Positions 8,885 through 17,835 of a stretch of 64,000 nt of DNA are shown here, in pieces. Position numbers and translations under genes: made by a program. Numbering within the stretch: position 1 is the stretch's first letter; each line of letters starts with the position of its first letter. The notes under the pieces are model-generated. The model did not search any database. It was not told where the DNA came from and worked only from the letters and a program-made list of their open reading frames with translations. This stretch comes from Arthrobacter crystallopoietes (lineage in GTDB: Bacteria; Actinomycetota; Actinomycetes; Actinomycetales; Micrococcaceae), in NCBI RefSeq assembly GCF_017603825.1, contig NZ_CP072014.1, positions 558,001-622,000 of the forward strand, in the 5' to 3' direction.

Positions 8885-9094
8885 GTGAATGCATCTGTTA
8901 ACAGGACGCTCGGCATCATTTGCATTGTCCTCGCGTTTCTTGCCCTAGTCGGACTGGCCTTGGTTTGGTGGGGAGGATCTTTTCAAGCGACGCTTGTCGG
9001 GATCCTAATTTTCATAGCCCTAGTCAGCACGGGGATTCTATTGCTTCGTAGAGGCTCGAGGTCGCCATCAGGTAAAGGCGACCTTTACCAGTAA
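8885..9094 (+). CDS. small membrane protein, about 69 aa
   Basis: Unrecognised two-helix protein (helices ~8-28 and ~33-52 from the chosen start) with a basic, glycine-containing tail. I place the start at the GTG at 8885, which immediately precedes the hydrophobic part; a TTG at 8828 would add a polar 19-residue extension without better signals. Similar in design to the protein at 10179-10418 but not obviously homologous. Confidence 0.45.
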   Translation: MNASVNRTLGIICIVLAFLALVGLALVWWGGSFQATLVGILIFIALVSTGILLLRRGSRSPSGKGDLYQ

Positions 9095-9194
9095 TTTTCC
9101 TGAGCGTCCCATAGACCGGTCGACTGATGGCGACCCCATGAATCGATCCCCTAGAACGACACCTTTTCAGCGTTAGAATCGCACGGCCGCAGGA

Positions 9195-10040
9195 CTAGGT
9201 TTCGAGTGGAGCTGGGGGCGTCAGGCCGGTGAAGGGTGCCAGCCGCTTCTTGAACTCTTCCCGGTTTTCCTCGCGCAGGAGGCCGTTCGCACCGTAGCTG
9301 AGGCTGAGAGTGTCGAGTTGCCAGCCCGATTCCTCGAGTGGTTCGAGCCGTTCCCTGAAGCTGCCGTTTGTGTCCTTGGAGAGGTCTTGGAATGTGAACA
9401 TGAGCCACTGGCCGGCGGGACCGTGGACTGACCCGGAGACGATCACTTGAGTTTCCGGGACTGTCCCGCCCAGATCACGGATGCGGTCTTCCTCTGTCCA
9501 TTCGTCAAGGCGTTCAAGCTCAGGCGCACTGTAGCCATATCGGCCGGTGACCTCGCCGATGATCTTGATCGCCCGCTCTTTATCGGCCCAGGACCGCGGC
9601 ACACTGGTGCTTTGCGAAGTTGGCGCATTGACGACGGTGAGAAGTGACTCTCCGCCGAAGTAGTTCTGGACCCGATCGATAAACGGCTCGGCGTCGTCGT
9701 GCGCATCCGGCGGAGGTGCCCACTCCAGTTTCAGTTCCCTGGTCAGCGCTGTCCGGATCTCCGCGACCATCGCCTGGCCTTGCTCATACCCCACTTCGGG
9801 AGTGGGGCCCTGCATGACCTCCTCGGGATCCAGGCCGGCGATTCCCGGATAGTCCCGCCAGTACACCGTGCGCTCCCTTCCGCCGGCGTCCTCAACCACT
9901 GTGATCCGGCCAACGGATTGGCCGATGATGAACTGCCCGATTATGACGGCAGGCACCGCAATCAGAACTCCAACGAGGATAGAAATCGCGCCAATCCACC
10001 ACCGTCTTCGACGCGGCTGACTGGCGCTTTTGCGGTTCAT
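9195..10040 (-). CDS. membrane-anchored hypothetical protein, 281 aa
   Basis: A highly basic N-terminus (PRRRRWW) and one hydrophobic helix (residues ~16-40) anchor a ~240-residue extracytoplasmic domain that is acidic and rich in Glu and Pro. No Cys is seen, and no catalytic motif is recognisable. The ATG start fits the positive-inside pattern. This is one of the longer orphan genes of the accessory stretch and is transcribed opposite to its left neighbour. Function unknown. Confidence 0.62.
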   Translation of the reverse strand: MNRKSASQPRRRRWWIGAISILVGVLIAVPAVIIGQFIIGQSVGRITVVEDAGGRERTVYWRDYPGIAGLDPEEVMQGPTPEVGYEQGQAMVAEIRTALTRELKLEWAPPPDAHDDAEPFIDRVQNYFGGESLLTVVNAPTSQSTSVPRSWADKERAIKIIGEVTGRYGYSAPELERLDEWTEEDRIRDLGGTVPETQVIVSGSVHGPAGQWLMFTFQDLSKDTNGSFRERLEPLEESGWQLDTLSLSYGANGLLREENREEFKKRLAPFTGLTPPAPLET

Positions 10041-10178
10041 GCGCCCAGCCTACGGGACACCAGACGGCACCAGAACCCAGATATCGCTGACGAGGTCTTC
10101 ACTGACTCAGGACCTGCTGCAACGGGCGCAGCCCGAATGGTGGTTTGCTTCAGGCTATGGCGCTACGTTAGCCGATCG

Positions 10179-10418
10179 CTAACGCGACTCCCGCTTCTGC
10201 ATCCCGGCCGAATAAGCAGGATCAGATCGAGTCCATATGATCACGCCAACGATCAGCAGAATGACGGCCAGGAGACTCATTGGCAGCGTCAGGTTCATAC
10301 CGAGCAGTCCCATTAGGACAGGCAAGGCAACGGCCACCAAAACGAGAGCGAAACAAGCCTTGGCTAGCCGCTTCATCTTGCGTTGCCGCATCAGGGACGA
10401 TTCGGGGAACTGGTCCAT
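10179..10418 (-). CDS. small membrane protein, 79 aa
   Basis: Unrecognised. A basic N-terminal segment (MRQRKMKRLAK) leads into two hydrophobic helices (about residues 19-40 and 44-63) and a polar tail (WTRSDPAYSAG). Internal ATGs at residues 10 and 15 are alternative starts. The gene is convergent with nothing nearby. Confidence 0.5.
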   Translation of the reverse strand: MDQFPESSLMRQRKMKRLAKACFALVLVAVALPVLMGLLGMNLTLPMSLLAVILLIVGVIIWTRSDPAYSAGMQKRESR

Positions 10419-10699
10419 AAGCTCAACTATCTCGCTCTTCCCTCGCCTAGAAAATACGTGTGCTGTTGGATCCCCGAGATCCCCGGAGTGGATCTCTCAC
10501 CGCCACAGTTTGGCAGCAAAACCCGAGGGTCCCTCAATGGACTATTCCGCGTGTCGTTCTACTGCGAGCTGGTGTTCAAGTATTCCGATTGGATATCAAA
10601 GTACCTGCAGGTGATAACTCGCCGTCAAGCCACTTAGACTCGCAGCAGGACAGTTGTAATCCCCGAGATTCTGCCGGTTCGAATAAAAGGGAGACTCCT

Positions 10700-11157
10700 A
10701 TGTCTACCAAGGTGACTCGGAGGACAGGACGCAGCCTTGTCCTTGCATGTATCCTCCTGACGGGTTGCACACCAGGGACTCAGAATCCCGAGGGGCCAGC
10801 TTCTCCTAGCTCCCCCATAAGTCCACTGACGGACGGCACGACGACTGCCCTCATTTATGAACCGGATGGTAGTTCTCTCGATATTCGGGCTACTTCCAAA
10901 TTGGTGATCCTCGAAGGAGACTGCTTAGGTGTCGAGCGCCCGAATGGCGTTCAATTCCTCGCGGCTTTCCCCTTGGAACGATGCTAGAGGGGAAGCAAGT
11001 AGAGGTTCAGGGAATGAAACCTGTGCAGGTCGGCGGCGAGATCACTTATACGGGCAGCTCGATACCGCTTGCGGATGCAGCCCAGCGTGGCATTTCCAGC
11101 CCCAACAAATGCGCGAAGGCGGCAGATGAAATTTGGCTTATCCTTCCCGCCGACTAG
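10700..11157 (+). pseudogene. frameshifted small lipoprotein gene
   Basis: The ATG at 10700 has an AAAGGGAG site and opens a lipoprotein signal peptide ending in LLTGC. The frame stops at 10985-10987, but continuing in another frame from about 10975 gives a coherent C-terminal half ending at the TAG at 11155-11157. Restoring one G in the TTGGAACG segment near 10974 would join the halves through an FPLGTMLEG motif and give 152 residues. The lipoprotein at 3486-3941 has 151 residues, the matching FPAGTSLQG motif, a Cys just before it and another near the end. So this is a paralogue broken by a one-base loss. A sequencing error cannot be excluded. Confidence 0.72.
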
Positions 11158-11425
11158 CGACGTCAAGACGCGGCACCGGCTCGATTGCCAGCCGTTGTCG
11201 AAAATGAGCGGCGAAGAAAAGCTATTCGCTGGATCGCCGGCTTTTGGGCCCGTTGCAGCGGCCATCGCAGTGCGAACCCTGTTCCTGGTAAACACTTTGG
11301 TCAAGCTGAAAATTGATCAGCTCCGCCTGACATCGTGCGTCGGGACGTGGATGACGAGGTAATGCACTAACGATCGTCATCGGTGACGAAATTATTGGGC
11401 GGAATTACCGGTGTTAGATTGAGCC

Positions 11426-11674
11426 ATGCTCAGAGACGAACGACAAGGAAAAACCCTCAAGTGGTTACTGATGATCCTTGGCGCCATTCTCATTGGCGTC
11501 ATATCCGGTCTGACCATGGGATGGCAGTACGCGCCAGGTCTGGTCCTGATTTACTTCGGAGTTGCCTGGGGGGCTGAGCTCGGCCAGAAAAAGAGGAGAG
11601 AAACAGAGGCCTACCGCGAGCAATGGCTACAAAAGCGGAAGAGCGAAGGGACCGGCCCCGAAGGGCAAGGTTAG
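11426..11674 (+). CDS. small membrane protein with charged tail, 82 aa
   Basis: Unrecognised. A polar, basic N-terminus (RDERQGKTLK) precedes two hydrophobic segments (residues ~13-30 and ~35-50), then a long, strongly charged helix-like tail rich in Lys, Arg and Glu. This resembles small membrane anchors with a cytoplasmic coiled extension. It is the last gene of the accessory stretch. Confidence 0.5.
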   Translation: MLRDERQGKTLKWLLMILGAILIGVISGLTMGWQYAPGLVLIYFGVAWGAELGQKKRRETEAYREQWLQKRKSEGTGPEGQG

Positions 11675-11776
11675 ATGCAATAGTCGCGGCCCTTGTTGAC
11701 GGTGTAGATAGAAGAATTTGCTGCCGGTTACGGAACTGGTTACCAGTCCCGTAACTCTGCCGTGTGTTGAATTAAA

Positions 11777-11823
11777 AACGTCCGGAAGAGGCCCGTCCGC
11801 ATAACGTCCCGAAAGAGGGTCCC
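11777..11823 (+). repeat. direct repeat resembling a site-specific recombination site
   Basis: Two related motifs in the same orientation, ACGTCCGGAAGAGG (11778-11791) and ACGTCCCGAAAGAGGG (11804-11819), lie 26 bases apart within a 310-base stretch without genes (11675-11985). The broken gene at 11986 begins next to it. Spacing and repetition recall binding sites of serine recombinases in Tn3-type elements, but no recombinase gene or inverted ends are visible. Confidence 0.35.
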
Positions 11824-11985
11824 AGTGCGGTCAACACGCCCTCTAACTTACGGCTTTGCAGCAGTTGCGAGAGCGGCGTCTCATACGACCGGTCCGTTGC
11901 TTGTCCGGTGGCGGGGCCCTAAACGGCACCTGTTCCGCTCGGCCTTCGCTCGATCAAGGCGGATAACTTTCCGCCGCCGACTTGC

Positions 11986-12462
11986 CTATAGGAACATCTC
12001 CCCGTAAGGATTATCGACGACGACGGCATCGGGATTACCGACGTCATCCGGATAAACATTACTTTTCGGCCACCAGGAACCGGCGTGCCCGGCGTTGGCG
12101 GTGTTGACGTAGAGCGCCACGTCGGGCTGGCCGGTGGCATCCGTGAGTGTCTCCTCTTCCGCCCAGGCCAACTGCTCGGCCAGACACGGGTTCGTGTTGT
12201 TGGCCAGGCCGCCGGTCACCCCGACGATGGCAAAGGCCGGGCTCTCCGGAAGCGCCTTGCCGCACTGCGGCCAGGACACATCGTTGCCGAGCAAAGTGGT
12301 GCTCCCACCGCTGCCGCCCTGGCCGCCGCCCTTGTTTGGGGCGGCATCTGCCTCCGGAGCAGAACCGATACCAACCGCCGCTGCCGTGAGCAGGCACAGC
12401 ATCAGCGCCGGCAGCCACCGTTTATACCGCCGGACACCGGACTTCGAATCTTCGTTGATCAT
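11986..12462 (-). pseudogene. 3'-truncated gene for a secreted GH25-like/DUF1906-type protein
   Basis: From the ATG at 12462 (GAAAGG site) the product has a basic n-region (RRYKRW), a hydrophobic core and an APEADAA cleavage region, so it is secreted. A Gly/Ser-rich linker precedes the start of a TIM-barrel-like domain: NDVSWPQCG, FAIVGVTGG, LYVNTANAGH, as in secreted actinobacterial glycoside-hydrolase-like proteins. Those proteins continue for another 100 or more residues; here the frame ends abruptly after VDNPYG followed by four unrelated residues. The lost 3' end coincides with the recombination-like repeat region. Likely non-functional. Confidence 0.65.
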
Positions 12463-12545
12463 GACGAGCCTTTCCCTGCGTAAGCGGAGGAGAATCCGCT
12501 GGCGAAAAGCTTCCCCCAGCCCGAAGGCGCCGTCAACATATTTCT

Positions 12546-12700
12546 TTAGAGCTCGCGGACCACCCGCCCGGGGTTGCCCACAGCGACAACGTTTGCAGGC
12601 AGGTCCTTCGTGACAACTGCCCCTGCCCCGATCACGGGGTTTCCACCGACCGTAACGCCCGGCAGGATGATCGCTCTGCCGCCGATCCACTGACATCCCG
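12546..12700 (-). pseudogene. C-terminal fragment of a maltose/galactoside O-acetyltransferase
   Basis: The last ~48 codons encode left-handed beta-helix hexapeptide repeats: [33 protein letters not shown] and the family-typical [12 protein letters not shown] ending. The full enzymes (LacA/Maa/NodL group, acetyl-CoA dependent) are about 180-200 residues. Here the upstream sequence runs directly into the exonuclease gene starting at 12724 on the other strand, so the catalytic N-terminal part is gone. An in-frame ATG exists at 12752 but the residues between are unrelated to the family. Confidence 0.75.
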
Positions 12701-12723
12701 GTGTATCCGTGTCAGGATCAGTT

Positions 12724-13659
12724 ATGCCCGATCGCCTGATGCTCCTTGACACTGCGTCGCTGTACTTCCGCGCCTTCTACGGCATGCCCGATACGATCCG
12801 CCGTGCGGACGGCACTCCGGTCAACGCCGTCCGCGGCTTGCTGGACATGATCGCGCGGCTCACCACTGACTACCACGCGACGCATCTGATCGCGTGCTGG
12901 GACGACGACTGGCGCCCCCAGTGGCGGGTTGACCTCCTCCCTACTTACAAGGCGCACCGCGTCGCAGAGGTAGTAGCGGGCGCTCCGGACGTGGAGATCG
13001 TGCCGGCCGGGCTCGAAGCGCAGATTCCGATGATCCGCCGGGTACTCGAACTGGCAGGGATTGCCGTCGTCGGGGCCACGGAACACGAGGCCGACGACGT
13101 CATCGGCACCTACGCGAGCCACGCCGACCTTCCGGTGGATGTGGTCACCGGCGACCGCGATCTCTTCCAGGTTGTCGACGACGCCCGTCAGGTCCGCGTG
13201 ATCTACACCGCGCGCGGCATGAAGAACCTCGAAGTCCTGACCGATGCGGTGCTTGTCGGCAAATACCGTGTGCTGCCCGAGCAGTATGCCGACTACGCGA
13301 TCCTCCGCGGCGATGCCTCCGATGGCCTTCCTGGTGTTGCGGGCATCGGTGAGAAGACGGCCGCATCGCTGCTCGGCGAGTACGGCTCCCTCGACGGGCT
13401 GCTCGCGGCTGCGGACGCGGGAAGCGGACTGTCCGCCGCCGTCCGCTCGAAGCTCAACAAGGCCGCGGACTACCTGAAGGTCGCACCCGCCGTCGTCAAG
13501 GTCGCGCGCGACCTCAAGCTTGCGACCCTTGAGGAGGCCGGCGCGCAACTCCACCCCGTCGACGGTGATTCACGCGCCGAACTTGAGCGGCTAGCCACGG
13601 ACTGGAACCTCGGCGGCTCCATGAAGCGGTTCCTCGCAGCGCTCGACCAACACCATTGA
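12724..13659 (+). CDS. 5'-3' exonuclease (PolI-type FEN domain), 311 aa
   Basis: Stand-alone 5' nuclease that removes flaps or RNA primers from DNA. The N-terminal PIN-like domain shows [38 protein letters not shown] and VTGDRDLFQ, which carry the acidic metal-binding residues. The following helix-three-turn-helix is visible as [21 protein letters not shown]. Length is normal for the stand-alone actinobacterial form. The ATG at 12724 is preferred over a GTG at 12709 because AGGA lies six bases upstream. It starts within bases of the broken acetyltransferase gene and is followed by a convergent MFS gene. Confidence 0.9.
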   Translation: MPDRLMLLDTASLYFRAFYGMPDTIRRADGTPVNAVRGLLDMIARLTTDYHATHLIACWDDDWRPQWRVDLLPTYKAHRVAEVVAGAPDVEIVPAGLEAQIPMIRRVLELAGIAVVGATEHEADDVIGTYASHADLPVDVVTGDRDLFQVVDDARQVRVIYTARGMKNLEVLTDAVLVGKYRVLPEQYADYAILRGDASDGLPGVAGIGEKTAASLLGEYGSLDGLLAAADAGSGLSAAVRSKLNKAADYLKVAPAVVKVARDLKLATLEEAGAQLHPVDGDSRAELERLATDWNLGGSMKRFLAALDQHH

Positions 13660-13691
13660 AAAGCGGCTCCGCCGAATGCCTTGCAACGCAC

Positions 13692-15137
13692 TCAGGCAGG
13701 GTCATCGGTATCAGTAACGCTGGAGGCACCCCGCTCGCTAGCCGCCAGCGGCGCGCTCTCCGGGGCAGTGGCATAGGCAACCGAGAGCCGGCGATACGAG
13801 CGCGTAAGCAAGGCCGCGAGCCCCAGCACGATCGACGCGATCCCGGACACCAGGAACACTAGCGCAATGCCGCGGGCGTCCCCCTCCCCGAGCAGCCACC
13901 CCCAAAACTGCCTCCCCGGCTGTGAGTTCATATAGGGAATGATCCAGAACTCGGCCAACGGCGCGATCATGAACGCGGTGATCGGAGCGGCCGCCGCCTC
14001 AAACGTCATCGCGAACCCGAAGACCCTCCCCTGGGTCGCATATGGAACCACTTTCTGGATCACGGTCTGCTCCGCGGCCTCGACTGCCGGGATGATCATC
14101 ATGAAGATCCAGATGCCCACCGCGTAGAGCCACCACCACTCGCGAATGGTGAACGTCGCACCGAGTACGCCGGTGCACGCCACCAGGATCAGCATGGTGC
14201 GGATCGGGTTCTTACCCAGCCCGAACTTGGCCACCATCCCGCCGCCGATCAGGAAACCGGTCGCCGTCACTCCCAGCACCACACCCCAGATCTCCACGGG
14301 GAAGATCGTCAGGCCGTACGGGTCCATGAGCGCCATGAACACCCCACCCGTCAGGTTATTGAAGGTGGTGAACAGGATCAGCGCGAACAAACCCTGGGTC
14401 GCGCGGACTGCCGCAATGCCGGCACGCAGCTCGGCGAAACTTTCGCGCTCCTGAGCACGAACTATCCGAGGCTCGGGAATCCTGAGGACAAGCAAGTGCA
14501 CCAGCACCGCACCACATGCCACCAGCGCAATGATGATCGTCCCGCCCATGCCCAGCATCCCGATGGCAAATCCGCTGAAGACGGAAGTGATCATGAACGC
14601 GAGCCCCTGCACGGTTCCGACCAGGCCGTTGGCATTAGCCCGGCGGTCCGTCGGCACCAATAGCGTCACGGTGGTGGACAGGGCGATGTTGCGCAGCTGT
14701 TCGATGACGGCGCCGATGAGCACCACGAGGGCAAAGAGCCAGAACCAGATCCCTGTCAGGCTCAGCAACGCGTCTTCCGGAACCAGCAGGAACATCAGTC
14801 CCGCCAGCCCAAAGCAGACCACGGTGAACAGCGTAGAGCCCACCATCACCACGTGTTTGCGGTAGCGGTCCACCAGCACGCCGAAGAACAGGCCGAACAA
14901 TGCAACGAGCAGCATGTAGGCGCCGCCGATGAGACCGGTGGCCAGCACGGAACGGGTTTCCAGGTACACCCAGAAGGTCAAGGCGAACCAGAGAAAGCTG
15001 GTGATCACGTTGGCAAGGGCCGTATTGACCAGCACATGCATGAACGTGCGGTGCCCAGCTTCCGGTGGCGTCGCATTGGTAACGGCTTGCCTGTCCGCCG
15101 TTTCAAGGTCCGCGGAGGAGGGATCTTCCTGCGGCAT
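13692..15137 (-). CDS. MFS transporter, DHA3-type exporter, 481 aa
   Basis: Twelve hydrophobic helices are apparent, with the loop between helices 2 and 3 reading GVLVDRYRKHVVM, the usual MFS motif A position. The overall layout, with a short C-terminal polar tail (SSVTDTDDPA), matches EntS/MefA-like drug or siderophore exporters driven by the proton gradient. A TTG at 15161 would extend the protein by eight residues, but the ATG at 15137 starting the polar N-terminus is more likely. It converges with the exonuclease gene and lies upstream on the same strand only of intergenic DNA. Substrate unknown. Confidence 0.85.
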   Translation of the reverse strand: MPQEDPSSADLETADRQAVTNATPPEAGHRTFMHVLVNTALANVITSFLWFALTFWVYLETRSVLATGLIGGAYMLLVALFGLFFGVLVDRYRKHVVMVGSTLFTVVCFGLAGLMFLLVPEDALLSLTGIWFWLFALVVLIGAVIEQLRNIALSTTVTLLVPTDRRANANGLVGTVQGLAFMITSVFSGFAIGMLGMGGTIIIALVACGAVLVHLLVLRIPEPRIVRAQERESFAELRAGIAAVRATQGLFALILFTTFNNLTGGVFMALMDPYGLTIFPVEIWGVVLGVTATGFLIGGGMVAKFGLGKNPIRTMLILVACTGVLGATFTIREWWWLYAVGIWIFMMIIPAVEAAEQTVIQKVVPYATQGRVFGFAMTFEAAAAPITAFMIAPLAEFWIIPYMNSQPGRQFWGWLLGEGDARGIALVFLVSGIASIVLGLAALLTRSYRRLSVAYATAPESAPLAASERGASSVTDTDDPA

Positions 15138-15239
15138 GCTCCAAGCGTAGAACCGATGCAAAGCCGTTGAAAGAGCGACGGCGGATATCCATGGAACCTT
15201 GAGCCGCCGCTCTATTCGTTTGTCCCACTGACAACTTGC

Positions 15240-15812
15240 TTATCGAAGGTCGAGCCGCATGAGGACACGGGGGAACCCGTTCAGCACCGAGTCGGTGTCG
15301 GCTGCCTTGATGAACCCAGCCCGCTCGAAGAGCTTGCGCGTTCCTACGTATGCCATGGTGAGGTCCACCTTCTGACCTTGGTTGTCGACCGGATATCCCT
15401 CGATCGCAGGAGCGCCTTGCCCGCGCGCAAATTCGACGGCACCGGTAAGCAGATGGTGCGAGATGCCCTTGCCACGGTGCCCCGGCCGCACTCGGATGCA
15501 CCACACCGACCAAACGTCGACGTCGTCGACATACGGAATCTTCCGGTTGCGTGCAAAGCTCGTGTCCGCGCGAGGATGCACGGCTGCCCAGCCGACCGCC
15601 TCATCCCCTTCATAAGCGAGCACACCAGGCGCCGGCTCCTGCCGGCACAGGTGTTCCATAAGCTGGCCGCGTTCCTGCCCTCGCAGCACCATGTTGTCCT
15701 TGGATGAAATTCGATAGCTCAGACAGCAGCACACATTGGCCTCCGGCCGCTTGGGTCCGAGCATCGTCTTCACGTCGTTAAACTCCGTAGCCGCACGTAC
15801 CTCGATCACCAT
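15240..15812 (-). CDS. GNAT-family N-acetyltransferase, 190 aa
   Basis: The acetyl-CoA binding motif appears as RVRPGHRGKGISHHLL near residue 110, preceded by a typical beta-bulge strand (VWCIRV) and followed by FARGQGAPAIEGYPVD, a pattern common in the actinobacterial branch of GNATs with a CCC near the N-terminus (NVCCCLSY). The final helix and strand (LFERAGFIKAA) complete the fold. The acceptor substrate is not inferable. The gene is separated by about 100 bases from the MFS gene and may share a transcript with it. Confidence 0.85.
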   Translation of the reverse strand: MVIEVRAATEFNDVKTMLGPKRPEANVCCCLSYRISSKDNMVLRGQERGQLMEHLCRQEPAPGVLAYEGDEAVGWAAVHPRADTSFARNRKIPYVDDVDVWSVWCIRVRPGHRGKGISHHLLTGAVEFARGQGAPAIEGYPVDNQGQKVDLTMAYVGTRKLFERAGFIKAADTDSVLNGFPRVLMRLDLR

Positions 15813-15988
15813 GCATTCACACTGACATCAACGCCTCGTGCTGACAATGGCCGCTGAATTCGGCCGTGGGGCTGGGTCCCCCCTGTGGCTGCCCTGCTGA
15901 CCGAGTCTCCCGGCGGACCGACGGTCACGTGCTGTTTATCAGCGGTGCCTAGTAGGCAATCGCAGCAGTGTGACAGCGGCGCCAGCCA

Positions 15989-16123
15989 CTAGAGGGCGGC
16001 GCCGATCACCATTCCCGCCGCTGATATCAGGAACGGACCGGCCTGGGCGGGGATCCCGACCCAGCCAGCCAGCATTGCTCCGGGACCAACCATGTTGGGT
16101 CCGGCTACTGCCCCTACTGTTAT
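15989..16123 (-). pseudogene. fragment of an MFS transporter gene
   Basis: A minus-strand frame of about 45 codons, ending at a TAG (15989-15991), reads WAITVGAVAGPNMVGPG followed by PAQAGPFLISAAGMVIGAAL. This is the usual helix-loop-helix around TM5-TM6 in one class of MFS exporters. Nothing before or after it continues the protein. It abuts the 5' end of the CGNR gene at about 16130, indicating a deletion or recombination joint. The rest of the 15813-16129 interval shows no gene. Confidence 0.6.
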
Positions 16124-16129
16124 CGCCCA

Positions 16130-16573
16130 GTGACCAGATATCTGTTCCGGCAGCCCGAGTTGGACATTGCAGCCGTACGGGAACTGCTGGAGTGGGTGCC
16201 CCTGCTGCGCTCAGTTTACGACGCGCCAGACGAGGAGGCGCGCTGCAGAGCGGTCAACACCCTATTGGACCAGGGGGTTCGGCGGGTCTTTCTGACCACC
16301 CACGACGGTATGCTCCCGCACATGCATTTCGCCGATACCGGTGACAGTGTGGTTGAACGCCTGCGCGCGATGACTGTCGGAGGGCTGGCCATTTTCATAA
16401 CGGAGGCAGGAGGCGCCCGTCTCGGCGGCTGCGCGAGGAAAGAATGCCGGCAGGTTTTCGCGGACACCACCCGAGGTGGCCGCCGCGCCTACTGCTCGGC
16501 GCGGTGCGGCAAAAAAGACGCCGTAGAGCGCTACCGCGGCCGGCAAGGCGCCCTGCAACACCGCTCCCGCTAA
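16130..16573 (+). CDS. CGNR zinc-finger protein, probably N-terminally shortened, 147 aa
   Basis: The C-terminal zinc finger is clear: C-x4-C (GCARKECRQVF), then DTTRGGRRAYCSARCGKKDAV, the CGNR family hallmark in which the finger is thought to bind nucleic acid in putative regulators. The N-terminal ABATE-like part is short: family members usually have 170-200 residues. The GTG at 16130 is the only reasonable start, and it lies exactly where a foreign MFS fragment ends, so the natural 5' end may have been lost. Whether the shortened gene is expressed is uncertain. Confidence 0.7.
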   Translation: MTRYLFRQPELDIAAVRELLEWVPLLRSVYDAPDEEARCRAVNTLLDQGVRRVFLTTHDGMLPHMHFADTGDSVVERLRAMTVGGLAIFITEAGGARLGGCARKECRQVFADTTRGGRRAYCSARCGKKDAVERYRGRQGALQHRSR

Positions 16574-16617
16574 TTGATCAGGTTACCAGGGACGAACACC
16601 GCTAACGGCGCAAACTG

Positions 16618-17820
16618 TCAGGCCGTGAATTCTCTGCCGGAAGACCGCGGCTTCCGGAGCAGGGCGGTGAGACCACCCGCGGCGCAGAGGCTGGCGGCCA
16701 GTGCCGATAGGAATACCGGGCTCAGGACATCCTGGCCCAGCCCAAACCCGGCAGATCCTAGCGCTTGGCCTGTGGCCAAAGCGATGAAGAGCACGGACGT
16801 GCCCGCCCCGGCGTTGCTGGGCCAGACGTGGCGCGCCCAGAGGATAAGCACCCCTGACAGGCCCATGTAGCCAGCACCGAAAAGAGCCATGCTGGTGTAG
16901 GCCGTCCACGCACTTCCTGCTGCCACGGTCACCGCTACTCCAGCGGCTGCCAGGGACAGGACTCCCGCGCAGAAGCACCATCCGCCCGGCGTACCCGTGT
17001 GTTGGACCAGCGTTCCTGTGAGGGTGCCCAGGATTCCGCCCAGTCCCAAGGCGATCCACAGCCATCCGACCCGCTCGGAAGTCACGGAACCGGCGTCGGT
17101 GATCAGTAACGGCCCGAACGTCCAGATCAAGGATGAACCGGCACCTGCGATCACCGCCGCGATGCCCGGGACGACGAGAAACCGCCACGGACCCCAAGCT
17201 GGTTCAGACGATGGCCCAGGGGTCCGGCGGCGGGAGGCGGCGAGACCGGCGCGTGCCCGGACGGGGTACCGGGCCGCCACCGCCGTCCCTGCACACAACA
17301 GCGCCATGAATACCCACGCCAATCCGATCGAAGCGGCCGTCGAGGCCACTATGCCGGCTCCGATCACGCCCACAGCCGTTCCGGAGTTCACTACCGACTG
17401 CGCGGTCGCGGTGGCGTGAGGGGAAATGACCGCGTCTATGACCGGCACCAGTGCAGGAGAGGCGAAGCCGCCTCCCATGCCGCCGATGAAAACCGCGACG
17501 ACGAACGCCCCCGGAGTCGAGGCAACGGCCACGCCCATGCATCCCACGGCCGCAGTGGCACCGGCGAGCACCAGACCGGCACGGGGGCGCCGATCAACAA
17601 ACCGGGCGGCCAGCACGGCGGCCAGCGAATAGGAGGTGAACTGTGCAGCCGCTGCCCAGCCGAGGACCCCCGCGAGGTCTGGCCGTTGCGTGGTCAGGTG
17701 CGGGGCAAAGAGGCCGACCCCGAACCGGGCCATCCCATATGTGGAAGCGATCAGCAGCATTCCCGCCACCGCCGCCCATAGGCCGGCCCTGGTTCGGCGG
17801 TCCACGCGATTTCCTAACAT
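16618..17820 (-). CDS. MFS transporter, YbfB/YjiJ-like, 400 aa
   Basis: Twelve helices are apparent, starting with GMARFGVGLFAPHL, which recalls the YbfB/YjiJ branch of MFS transporters. Between helices 2 and 3 there is a short RFVDRRPRAG loop. The ATG has GGGAGG seven bases upstream. It is divergent from the TetR gene at 17878, and the 57-base gap holds two operator-like palindromes, so the transporter is almost certainly controlled by that regulator. Likely an efflux pump for a small organic compound that is the regulator's ligand. Confidence 0.87.
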   Translation of the reverse strand: MLGNRVDRRTRAGLWAAVAGMLLIASTYGMARFGVGLFAPHLTTQRPDLAGVLGWAAAAQFTSYSLAAVLAARFVDRRPRAGLVLAGATAAVGCMGVAVASTPGAFVVAVFIGGMGGGFASPALVPVIDAVISPHATATAQSVVNSGTAVGVIGAGIVASTAASIGLAWVFMALLCAGTAVAARYPVRARAGLAASRRRTPGPSSEPAWGPWRFLVVPGIAAVIAGAGSSLIWTFGPLLITDAGSVTSERVGWLWIALGLGGILGTLTGTLVQHTGTPGGWCFCAGVLSLAAAGVAVTVAAGSAWTAYTSMALFGAGYMGLSGVLILWARHVWPSNAGAGTSVLFIALATGQALGSAGFGLGQDVLSPVFLSALAASLCAAGGLTALLRKPRSSGREFTA

Positions 17821-17835
17821 TGCCGCACCTCCCCT

